Of a stretch of 5,321 bases of DNA, positions 1 to 5,321 are shown piece by piece. The DNA comes from Candidatus Zixiibacteriota bacterium. Its GTDB lineage: Bacteria > Zixibacteria > MSB-5A5 > JAUVRN01. The notes below the pieces were generated by a model that did not search any database, was not told where the DNA came from, and saw only the letters and a list, made by a program, of their open reading frames with translations. Within the stretch, counting starts at the first letter, position 1. Each line of letters opens with the position of its first letter. The translations under genes and the position numbers were made by a program. The DNA lies in the NCBI GenBank assembly GCA_030597645.1, contig JAUVRN010000169.1, positions 1 to 5,321 on the forward strand, given 5' to 3'.

Positions 1-1513
1 CAGTGTCATCACTGGCAGCGGCCTCCAGCAGCTGCGCCTCGGCTCGCTGCCGGTCGCCGAGCCGGCGCGCATCGCGGAGTACCGCACGCGCCGAAGCGTC
101 TTCAGGAGACTGGAGTAGCGCGGTTTGAGCCCAGCCTGCGGCCTCTGCCGCACGCTCCTGGGCCAGGGCAGACCGGGCACGGTCAACCTGGCGGGCCACG
201 TCCGCGGCCAGCGAGTCCGACGCGGTCTGCTCCAGCGAATCGACACGCGCACTGTCCGCACCGGCGTCACGAAGCGCTCCGGTCGTCCGCAGTGCCGCCC
301 CCCATGATCGCACCGCAATTTGGTTGTGTCCCATACTGAACAGTACCGCGATCCGCTCCTCCCCTGTCGCCAGCGCGCGCACGGAGTCCATCTGCACCAT
401 CTGAGAAGAGTCGCGCTGACGCACAATGTCGTCCAGCCCCTCCTCGTACGAAAGCTCCTCCGGAAAGAGCAACTGCAACTGGGCCAGCGACCTCGCCTCA
501 GTTTCCCAGTCTCCGTCTTTCCTGGCTCCGTCGACCAGGCTCTCGAGCCGTTCTCGATCTGCGGCCTTTCTCGCCTCGAGCGCATTAGCCACTTCGTAGT
601 CGATGTGCTCATCGCGGAGCCTGCGTTGTACGCTGATCGGTTTGCCGAAATCGAAGGAGAGCCCGAACAGATGCTCGGTACCCAGTTCGGATGGCGAATC
701 GAAAGCGTAGTCGAAGCGAATGCGCTTGTACCGTATTCCCAGACCGGCGGTCACGCCCTCTCCGCTGTAGCCGGCGCGCAGACGCAGTGCCTCGACCGGC
801 CTGTACTCGCCACCCAGGCGAATACGGACGTCCTGGCGCTGCGCCAACTCGACCTGGCCCGATATGATCAGCCTGGATGGCGTGTACGCGGCGGCCAGAA
901 TGGCCCGTCGCGGATACTTGTCCTCGAGTCCGTCGTTGAACGAGAATGTCGGGGCGATGAGATTCTGTATGACGAGGCCGGTGTGCACCTTGGCCCGATG
1001 GAAGGGGATCAGACCCAGGTCGAGCCCCCAGGCCGTGCGCTGAATCCCCATAAAACGATAGCCGTCGATCTTGAGCGTGGCGCCCATCTCGATGCCTTTG
1101 GGCAGCGGAAAACCGTAACCGGCGCCGAGACGGAATCGGTCGAAGTCCTCCGTACCGAGTGGACTGGGCGAAAGCGGCCCCGTGAGGATGACATCCGAGG
1201 TCGTCTGCAGAGCTGCACCGACGGACCAGGTGCCGTGATCAATGGTCGGGAATGCCAGTGCAAAGTACTCCGTGCGGGTCTCGAAGGCGTTTTGCGTGTG
1301 CTGAAGCTCCAGCCTCAGCACCTGCGCGCGCATGAGGGAAGCCGGATTCCACCAGAGTGCGGAGGGATCGTCGAGCCATGCCGATACGGCACCGCCCATC
1401 CCGGTCGCACGTACGCCCTGGCTCCCCTGAAGCGGCGTGTCCTGGCCACCGTCCTGGGCGTGGGTCGTGGCCGCCATGAGCGCGGCGACCGTGAGGATCA
1501 CCAGCCGCCTCAT
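1..1513 (-). CDS. PorV/PorQ-family outer-membrane beta-barrel protein with TPR-like C-terminal extension (3' end outside window)
   Basis: Translation from ATG at 1513-1511 gives 504 residues with no stop before the left edge. Residues 1-19 form a signal peptide (MRR, hydrophobic core, THA-Q cleavage). The family signature of PorV/PorQ/UPF0164-like barrels follows at about 32-60: GVRATGMGGAVSAWLDDP followed by SALWWNPASL. Residues about 60-296 show alternating amphipathic strands ending LFGLSFDFG, consistent with a FadL-type barrel. Residues about 297-504 are charged, alanine-rich and helical, with TPR-like segments such as the one at about 446-479. In known type IX systems PorV shuttles cargo carrying C-terminal domains and PorQ acts with PorZ/PorU at the outer membrane. 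The start overlaps the upstream stop as ATGA with no clear ribosome binding site, suggesting translational coupling to the sorting-tail gene. Most family members I know are near 300-400 residues, so this one is long. Which subfamily it belongs to is unresolved, so no gene symbol is given. Confidence 0.88.
   Translation of the reverse strand, partial: MRRLVILTVAALMAATTHAQDGGQDTPLQGSQGVRATGMGGAVSAWLDDPSALWWNPASLMRAQVLRLELQHTQNAFETRTEYFALAFPTIDHGTWSVGAALQTTSDVILTGPLSPSPLGTEDFDRFRLGAGYGFPLPKGIEMGATLKIDGYRFMGIQRTAWGLDLGLIPFHRAKVHTGLVIQNLIAPTFSFNDGLEDKYPRRAILAAAYTPSRLIISGQVELAQRQDVRIRLGGEYRPVEALRLRAGYSGEGVTAGLGIRYKRIRFDYAFDSPSELGTEHLFGLSFDFGKPISVQRRLRDEHIDYEVANALEARKAADRERLESLVDGARKDGDWETEARSLAQLQLLFPEELSYEEGLDDIVRQRDSSQMVQMDSVRALATGEERIAVLFSMGHNQIAVRSWGAALRTTGALRDAGADSARVDSLEQTASDSLAADVARQVDRARSALAQERAAEAAGWAQTALLQSPEDASARAVLRDARRLGDRQRAEAQLLEAAASDDT
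2..625 (-). other. TPR-like helical C-terminal extension of the PorV-like protein
   Basis: Residues about 297-504 change from strand-like to charged helical sequence rich in Ala, Glu, Arg and Asp. Segments at about 317-350 (ending in a LFPEE turn), 397-432 and 444-480 (ALLQSPEDASARAVL) have the A/G-A-P spacing of TPR helical hairpins, although the match is weak. After the last strand of a FadL-type barrel the chain should return to the periplasm, so a periplasmic protein-binding scaffold is inferred. The extension is cut by the window edge. Confidence 0.6.
1457..1513 (-). other. Signal peptide of the PorV-like barrel
   Basis: The segment is MRRLVILTVAALMAATTHA, followed by Q-D-G. It has two arginines, a hydrophobic core of about 13 residues and an A-x-A-like end (T-H-A). 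There is no cysteine at the cleavage site, so this is a Sec/signal peptidase I type and not a lipoprotein signal. It supports the ATG at 1513 as the true start. Confidence 0.8.
1510..1513 (-). promoter_or_regulatory. ATGA stop/start overlap (translational coupling)
   Basis: The TGA of the sorting-tail segment (1512-1510) overlaps the ATG of the PorV-like gene (1513-1511). No purine-rich ribosome binding site stands out in the preceding bases, which encode KIAVF. Re-initiation by ribosomes ending the upstream gene is the likely mode, tying expression of the barrel to translation of the cargo. If the upstream TAG truly stopped ribosomes, coupling would need independent initiation within the downstream segment. 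Confidence 0.75.
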
Positions 1514-3081
1514 TTGAACACCGCGATCTTGACGGATTCGTCCAGTCCGCCGCCGGTGATGCGAACGATATAGATGCCGTCGATCACGACGTTCCCGTCG
1601 CCGTTTCGGCCGTCCCAGTCCACGGTGTTGACTCCGGCTGCACCACCCGAACTACCCGACGCGGCCTTGTGTCGCCACACTTCTCTGCCTGCGGTAGTGT
1701 AGATGACCAGTTCGACGTCGGCGTGGCTGGCGAGCGAATACTGGATGTGTGTCGATTCATCGCCGGCGCGGAACGGATTGGGGTAGTTACTGGCCGAACT
1801 GCCCGGTAGAAACGCCGGCGCCGAAGTAATGGCGAGCGCCTGACCCCGTCGATCCACGACTTCCACGGGCAATCCCGCACCGCCTACCGACTGTTCCTGC
1901 ACCGTCCACTGAGCGTCACCTGTTGAGAGGACAAACTCGGTGACCGTGGAAGAATTCACCGGAACGGCGCGCAGAACGACGCCCTCGGAATCTCCGGGCG
2001 GTATCCAGCGCAGGTCACCCGTGCCGAAGCGCAGCGTCTCACCCGAGAAGACGGCGGCGACCGTGTCGTCGTCCATCTCCAGCCGGGCAGAGGTGAAGAC
2101 CGTGACGGCCGGTATGGGCGTGATGCCATCCGTGGCCAGCACGGACACGTCCAGTTGTCGCACGAGCAGAGGGAACGACCCCGAGGGATCCTTGTTTTGC
2201 CAGCTCCAGCTGAACGGGACATATGGGTCGGTCACGGCTCCGCCGCTGGTCTGCACGTCCACGACCTGAAGCGGCGGCACTTCGAAGACGATCGTGACCT
2301 CAAGGTTGTCGAGATCCTGAGCGACGAAGGCCGGCTGCGTGGTGTTGAGCTCCGTCGGAAAGGTCTCAAAGAAGATGTCGATCCGGGCTGTGGTATCTGT
2401 GCTCGGTGCCGTGAGCGTCCAGATCACCTCGATGTCGGGGCCGACGCGTATGGTGTCGGTGGGCGCGATCACGGTCACGCCGCCGTTCGTGGCGATGCGA
2501 AGCAAGGCGCCGCTGGTGGGAGCCTCGCCGGAATTGGTGAAGCGCCCGGCCACGCGGAACTGACTGCCCGCCGCAATGCGCCCGTCAAGTGCTTCTGCGG
2601 GACCATCAATCTGTGCGATCACGGATACGCTGGCGCTCGTCTGGATCTGGATGCTCGTCTGATCGCTCATCGAAGAGCCGGGTGCCACGATGTCTGCTCC
2701 GCGCCCCGACGAGACTCCTCGCGCAGAGTCGATGAACACGCGAAACGTCTCCACCGACGTCGCCGCGGAATCGGCCACTACCGACCATGTCGCCGTGAAT
2801 GAGCTGTCGACCAGCAGCACGCCCGGCAGAAGGCGCGTGGTGTCGCGCAGGACCGAGCCACCATCCGTAGTGAGTCGAGTCGCCACATCCGTGAGGGTCT
2901 CGGCTCCAATGTTCCTGATCGTCGCCACGACGGAAAATGTCTGCCCTGTCGATACCCGCGGTTGTTGTGCGGCCACTGCGTAAACGGACTGCACCTGGAT
3001 GGCGGGCGCGCCGACGACGGCCATCGAGTCGGTGAGGTCGACGGCAAGCGCCACGGGGATTCCGTTCTGGCGACCATCCAA
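1510..3081 (-). CDS. CARDB/Ig-like protein segment with C-terminal FlgD-Ig-like sorting domain (probably the continuation of the upstream gene)
   Basis: This 523-residue frame ends at TGA (1512-1510). The nominal start is a TTG at 3081-3079, with no purine-rich ribosome binding site before it (the upstream bases read GGCCCTCCGTTTCGAA). Other in-frame candidates, GTG at 3054 and ATG at 3024, are no better, and none is followed by a signal peptide. Domains: residues 1-30 are the last strands of a domain that begins before the TAG; about 36-150 and 151-262 are two similar CARDB-like domains (GQTFSVVATIRNIG against GSQFRVAGRFTNSG); 263-430 is an unrecognised beta-rich region; 431-523 is a FlgD-Ig-like domain with YPNPF at 433-437, a WDGRNGDG turn at 489-496, and a final strand ending KIAVFK. 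Such tails act as C-terminal sorting domains in type IX-like systems. It overlaps the following barrel gene by 4 nt. The coding frame is certain; its standing as an independent gene is doubtful. Confidence 0.8.
   Translation of the reverse strand: MDGRQNGIPVALAVDLTDSMAVVGAPAIQVQSVYAVAAQQPRVSTGQTFSVVATIRNIGAETLTDVATRLTTDGGSVLRDTTRLLPGVLLVDSSFTATWSVVADSAATSVETFRVFIDSARGVSSGRGADIVAPGSSMSDQTSIQIQTSASVSVIAQIDGPAEALDGRIAAGSQFRVAGRFTNSGEAPTSGALLRIATNGGVTVIAPTDTIRVGPDIEVIWTLTAPSTDTTARIDIFFETFPTELNTTQPAFVAQDLDNLEVTIVFEVPPLQVVDVQTSGGAVTDPYVPFSWSWQNKDPSGSFPLLVRQLDVSVLATDGITPIPAVTVFTSARLEMDDDTVAAVFSGETLRFGTGDLRWIPPGDSEGVVLRAVPVNSSTVTEFVLSTGDAQWTVQEQSVGGAGLPVEVVDRRGQALAITSAPAFLPGSSASNYPNPFRAGDESTHIQYSLASHADVELVIYTTAGREVWRHKAASGSSGGAAGVNTVDWDGRNGDGNVVIDGIYIVRITGGGLDESVKIAVFK
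1513..1791 (-). other. FlgD-Ig-like C-terminal sorting-tail domain
   Basis: Residues 431-523 of the downstream segment carry the usual features in order: YPNPF at 433-437, an amphipathic strand with HIQYSL, V-x-L-V-I-Y-x-x-x-G-R-E-V (456-468), a G-rich loop, N-T-V-D-W-D-G-R-N-G-D-G (485-496), D-G-I-Y-I-V-R-I (501-508) and a final strand with K-I-A-V-F-K at the terminus. This matches the FlgD Ig-like family (PF13860 type), which in many GC-rich Gram-negative phyla sits at the C-terminus of secreted proteins like a type IX sorting tail. Confidence 0.9.
2296..2976 (-). repeat. Tandem pair of CARDB-like domains after the TAG
   Basis: Two units of about 115 residues lie at about 2976-2632 and 2631-2296. 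Shared positions include G-Q/S-x-F-x-V-x-x-x-x-x-N-x-G, then T-D-G-G-S against T-N-G-G-V, an L-P-G or V-G-P turn, and W-S-V or W-T-L before a final strand pair. The spacing between matching glycines is 126 residues. CARDB-type domains are cell-adhesion-related Ig-like modules of surface proteins. Assignment is by motif only. Confidence 0.6.
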
Positions 3082-3714
3082 TTCGAAACGGAGGGCCTAG
3101 GGTCCGGGAGCCAATCGGGCTGCCGCTGCACTCAGGTCAAACGCCAGGAGCGTGTCCCCGGAGGGCAGGGAAGTCAGCGGCGTAAGTGCGGAGGCCAGGG
3201 TCAGGACCACGGTGTCCGCAACTCCGGCCAACCGGAGCCGGGGCAGCGGCACATCTGTGTCGAGCAATCGAATGCCACCCGTATTGGCGATCCGCACGCG
3301 GATGGTATTCGCCTGCTGCACGACGATCGTGTCGGGATTGAGTGTACCCGGAATGTAGGCGAGTTGCGCAGGCGTCACGAATCGCAATGGGGAACCGTAC
3401 GGTGCACCGATGGTGACCGGCTGGCTGAGTTCGGTGCCGTGGAGTTGCAGCGACGCCATGGCCGAATCACCGTCGAACCCCGGTGCGTGCCTGCCCGCAA
3501 AGCTGAGTTCGAGTGTATCACCCGGTCCGAGGAACGCCTGGCCCGTGTGGACGGAGTGTGCGGTGTCATCGCGTGTCCCTCCGTCCAGCAAAAGCGCGCT
3601 GGAATCGAGTACGATCGTGAGCCCGGCCAGGCCTTCATTCGTAACGGTGACATCATAGCGGGCCGTGTCGTACGCAACCGAATCGGGGCGCACGAGCGTG
3701 ATCACCGGAGTTGA
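2992..3714 (-). repeat. Tandem pair of homologous domains, the second cut by the TAG
   Basis: Copy A spans about 3714-3373 and copy B about 3372-2992. Each opens with a proline-containing strand, then an N-x-G turn (DVTVTNEGLAGL in A, RVRIANTGGIRL in B), a P-G-D-T-L or P-S-G-D-T-L-L strand, and a final hairpin (LQLHGTELSQPVTI in A, FELDGRQNGIPVAL in B). In copy B the TAG falls just before the last hairpin. This is the main evidence that the stop interrupts a folded domain. Confidence 0.65.
3097..3099 (-). other. In-frame TAG (amber) codon splitting a continuous reading frame
   Basis: On the minus strand the codons read CCC-TAG-GCC-CTC-CGT, and coding-quality sequence of the same beta-rich, D/T/V-rich character continues on both sides in the same frame. 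The codon lies within CCTAGG; the CTAG tetranucleotide is under-represented in many bacterial genomes, which mildly favours a recent change or an error over an old coding feature. The genuine-looking stop of the downstream segment is TGA, so the window offers no second TAG for judging whether amber is reassigned. Confidence 0.9.
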
Positions 3715-5321
3715 GCCCGTGAGTACGTTCACCGCCGCCGAACCGGACGTCGTATCCTGGACGGGTGTCGGCCCGAACGCGCCCTGTACGGCGGCAGCTA
3801 CGAGGAGGCTGCCGATGGGCACGCCCGCCGGGACCGGCCAGCTGAAGTCGAACGCCTGGACACCCGCGGGGCCGACGATGTCGGCGGGCAGCGCCGGCTG
3901 CACGTCGGACGGGGTGAACGGTCCGACGGGGGTCAGCAGGGTCAGCGCGGTAACCGCCGCCAACCCCGTGCCGTCGACGCTCACGGTAATCGTGCCCGTT
4001 AAGCTATCCGTTCCCCGGCGCACTGCCCCCTGGTCGATCGTAATGGCCCCGGCGAACAGACCCTGCACGTTGACCGGCAGTGACGTGCCCTGCGCACCCG
4101 GCGCGGACGCCACGAACTCGACCAGTCCTCCTCTGCCACCATAGATCAGGCCCAGAGCGAAGAGATCGGCCACGCCGCCTGGGAAATCGGAGGGCTGAAG
4201 CGTGTCCGGCGAAAGAGGGCCACCACCCGCCGTGCTCAGACCGACCGGTGAGCCAGACTGGTCGTAGTGGTCCACCAGGTTCGCGAATGAGTCGACCGCC
4301 GTCAGAGTAGCGGGAGAATCTACGGGCACTGTCGAGATGACCGGATAGCTGAGTTGCCACCGGAACCGGGCGGCAGTGGCAGGCAAAACGGTTATCGAAT
4401 CGAGTGTGCGAACCGTGTCACCAATGCGACCGAATACCGGGTAGCGCCCGCTCAGATAGAGTACAGACTGGGATGTGCCACTACCCTGTGCAGCGACGAT
4501 GGCCGGCAGACTGGCACGATGGCCGTCCGGGGAGCTCGAATCAGCGGGATTGAGATAGAGGTCGATCTGGCCGGGAGCGGCATTGTCCAGCGAATCACGT
4601 ACCTGGATAGCGGTAATGGAAAAGGGCTCTCCGGCGACTACCGTGTCCTGTGAGGCCAGTTCAAAACGCACCGCTCCGGCCGGCGCGATGACGAGCGGTG
4701 CGCCGGTCTCGGTGCCGGAGCCCCGGACATACAGCGTATCCCATCCGGCTCGAATATACATGAAGTCGGCCTGGCCGAAGGCCTTCCTACCGGAATCCGC
4801 AAGGAGTAACACGTACGGTGAAACTGAATCGTACGGAAAGGTGGCACCGGGATCGCTCGCGGCAAAATACACGCTGTCCTCAGAATCGTCCTTGAGATTG
4901 CCGAACGCATCTCGGGCAATCACCACGATGCTGTCAGTGCCCAGCGTCTCACCGGCCACGGCGGAGGAGGGGACTCCCGTCACATCCCAGGCGTCCAGAA
5001 CATTGGGCATGACATTGATTTGGCCGCTTTCGGCCGTATCCGAACCGAGTACAGCGATGACTCGGCCGTTGCCGGTCCGGCGGGCAAAGAACACGGGGCC
5101 CGACATGACGCCGATCGAGTCGAGGTTGGGGTCCACGTGATAGGTAGCCGCATCTGCATTGGCAGAATTGCCGTACGTGTCGAGGGCCAGTGCAGTGTAG
5201 GTGCGGGTCTCGCCAGCCCGCAGGGCTACCGGCTGTTGGGGTACGACAGTGAGGGTGACAGCAGGACCGGGTAGCAGTGCAAAGGGGTCACTAAGTGTCG
5301 GCCCGAATAATAGACTGTCGA
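3097..5321 (-). CDS. Large multi-domain Ig-like surface protein, N-terminal part (5' end outside window, ends at in-frame TAG)
   Basis: The reading frame is open from the right edge (first full codon 5319-5317) to TAG at 3099-3097, about 740 residues. The GTG at 5136 is not the true start, because the frame stays open upstream and the upstream residues belong to an Ig-like domain (a DTYGN turn at about 5181-5167). The visible architecture is four tandem Ig-like units of about 85-110 residues with a D-x-x-G/A-N turn (DTYGN, RDAFGN, RDSLDN, VDSFAN), one further beta-rich domain, then two related domains of the 'N-x-G' type, the second cut by the stop. I found no cysteine and only two lysines; a hand count of the last 679 residues gives about 63 Asp/Glu against about 31 Arg/Lys, so the protein is acidic. 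This composition fits an extracellular adhesin, S-layer-like or matrix protein. No catalytic motif is visible and no specific function is claimed. The signal peptide must lie outside the window. It probably continues past the TAG into the downstream segment. Confidence 0.85.
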   Translation of the reverse strand, partial: DSLLFGPTLSDPFALLPGPAVTLTVVPQQPVALRAGETRTYTALALDTYGNSANADAATYHVDPNLDSIGVMSGPVFFARRTGNGRVIAVLGSDTAESGQINVMPNVLDAWDVTGVPSSAVAGETLGTDSIVVIARDAFGNLKDDSEDSVYFAASDPGATFPYDSVSPYVLLLADSGRKAFGQADFMYIRAGWDTLYVRGSGTETGAPLVIAPAGAVRFELASQDTVVAGEPFSITAIQVRDSLDNAAPGQIDLYLNPADSSSPDGHRASLPAIVAAQGSGTSQSVLYLSGRYPVFGRIGDTVRTLDSITVLPATAARFRWQLSYPVISTVPVDSPATLTAVDSFANLVDHYDQSGSPVGLSTAGGGPLSPDTLQPSDFPGGVADLFALGLIYGGRGGLVEFVASAPGAQGTSLPVNVQGLFAGAITIDQGAVRRGTDSLTGTITVSVDGTGLAAVTALTLLTPVGPFTPSDVQPALPADIVGPAGVQAFDFSWPVPAGVPIGSLLVAAAVQGAFGPTPVQDTTSGSAAVNVLTGSTPVITLVRPDSVAYDTARYDVTVTNEGLAGLTIVLDSSALLLDGGTRDDTAHSVHTGQAFLGPGDTLELSFAGRHAPGFDGDSAMASLQLHGTELSQPVTIGAPYGSPLRFVTPAQLAYIPGTLNPDTIVVQQANTIRVRIANTGGIRLLDTDVPLPRLRLAGVADTVVLTLASALTPLTSLPSGDTLLAFDLSAAAARLAPGP
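3721..4050 (-). other. Unassigned beta-rich domain between the two repeat sets
   Basis: About 110 residues lie between the four Ig-like units and the next repeat pair. The sequence is rich in Val, Thr, Pro, Gly and Ala, with strand-like runs (LTGTITVSVDGTGL, VGPFTPSDVQP, AFDFSWPVPAG, IGSLLVAAAVQGAFG). The pattern suggests another Ig-fold domain, but I recognise no specific family and see no repeat partner in the window. Confidence 0.5.
4063..5262 (-). repeat. Four tandem Ig-like domain repeats (protein level)
   Basis: The units lie at about 5262-5011, 5010-4687, 4680-4384 and 4380-4063. Each has an AGE- or SPA-type strand followed by an A-x-x-x-D-x-x-G/A-N turn: AGETRTYTALALDTYGN, AGETLGTDSIVVIARDAFGN, AGEPFSITAIQVRDSLDN and SPATLTAVDSFAN. 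The units are diverged at the DNA level, so they are old duplications rather than recent copies. This turn is common in bacterial Ig-like and invasin-type extracellular domains. Boundaries are by eye, give or take about 10 residues. Confidence 0.7.

Larger units (their letters stand above)
1510..5321 (-). pseudogene. Proposed single gene: giant Ig-like exported protein with sorting tail, interrupted by one in-frame TAG
   Basis: Both coding segments are in the same frame, separated only by TAG (3099-3097) and five sense codons (A-L-R-F-E) before the TTG. Ignoring the TAG gives at least 1,268 codons without another stop. The domain broken by the TAG (about 3372-2992) aligns with the intact domain just upstream (3714-3373): LELSFAGRH matches LLAFDLSAA, and SLQLHGTELSQPVTI matches RFELDGRQNGIPVAL, the latter lying after the stop. 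The upstream piece alone would lack the C-terminal sorting tail and the downstream piece alone would lack an export signal, so neither half looks functional by itself. A CAG-to-TAG transition is the simplest origin. The alternatives are a read or consensus error, in which case the gene is intact, or amber suppression. The label 'pseudogene' marks the interruption and is not a proven loss of function. Confidence 0.6.

Noticed and set aside
320..1573. 417-codon open frame on the plus strand
   Set aside because: It lies wholly antisense to the PorV-like gene, whose signal peptide and family signature are clear. Its translation is Arg/Gly/Glu-rich with no domain pattern, as expected of a shadow frame in GC-rich DNA.
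3079..3081. TTG as a genuine start of a separate downstream gene
   Set aside because: There is no ribosome binding site and no signal peptide on a protein that must be exported to use its tail. The first 30 residues complete a domain begun before the TAG.
3082..3096. Terminator or promoter between the two coding segments
   Set aside because: Only 15 nt of in-frame coding-like sequence lie here, with no stem-loop plus T-run and no -10/-35 pair.
2778..3131. Frameshift as the cause of the split, with the 117-codon minus-strand frame starting at 3131 joining the halves
   Set aside because: The segments before and after the TAG are already in the same frame, and the alternative frame gives an Arg/Pro/Ser-rich translation unlike either side.
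2155..3714. Plus-strand open frames of 215 and 250 codons (2155-2802 and 2962-3714)
   Set aside because: Both are antisense to the Ig/CARDB-like coding frame and have low-complexity, Arg/His/Gly-rich translations without recognisable motifs; the second also runs across the amber site.
5134..5136. GTG as the start of the upstream gene
   Set aside because: The frame is open to the window edge, the upstream residues form an Ig-like unit homologous to the next ones, and no signal peptide follows the GTG.

Overview
The window is GC-rich and coding almost end to end on the minus strand, with no RNA gene, mobile element, CRISPR array or real intergenic gap. Read 5'->3' on the minus strand it holds (1) the incomplete 5' side of a very large, acidic, cysteine-free surface protein built from tandem Ig-like domains, ending at a TAG (3097-3099); (2) directly after that TAG and in the same frame, a further run of Ig/CARDB-like domains ending in a FlgD-Ig-like C-terminal sorting-tail domain (to 1510); and (3) a PorV/PorQ-like outer-membrane beta-barrel protein with a long TPR-like helical C-terminal extension, whose ATG overlaps the previous stop (ATGA) and which runs off the left edge of the window.

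The central observation is that (1) and (2) are very probably one gene. There is no frameshift between them, only one TAG. The TAG lies inside a domain that has an intact homologous copy just upstream, and the downstream piece has no convincing start codon, ribosome binding site or signal peptide. A sequencing or assembly error, a true nonsense mutation, or amber readthrough/recoding would each explain this; the window alone cannot separate them.

Functionally, the layout resembles a type IX-like secretion cargo and partner pair: a multi-domain exported protein with a C-terminal FlgD-Ig-like tail, translationally coupled to a PorV-like barrel of the family that shuttles or anchors such cargo at the outer membrane. 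The high GC, the FlgD-Ig tail (rather than the classical Bacteroidetes tail) and the PorV/PorQ barrel suggest a Gram-negative member of the Fibrobacteres-Chlorobi-Bacteroidetes group or a related phylum (Gemmatimonadota, Rhodothermota and uncultured lineages such as Eisenbacteria, Zixibacteria or Latescibacterota are possible). The phylum cannot be fixed from this sequence.
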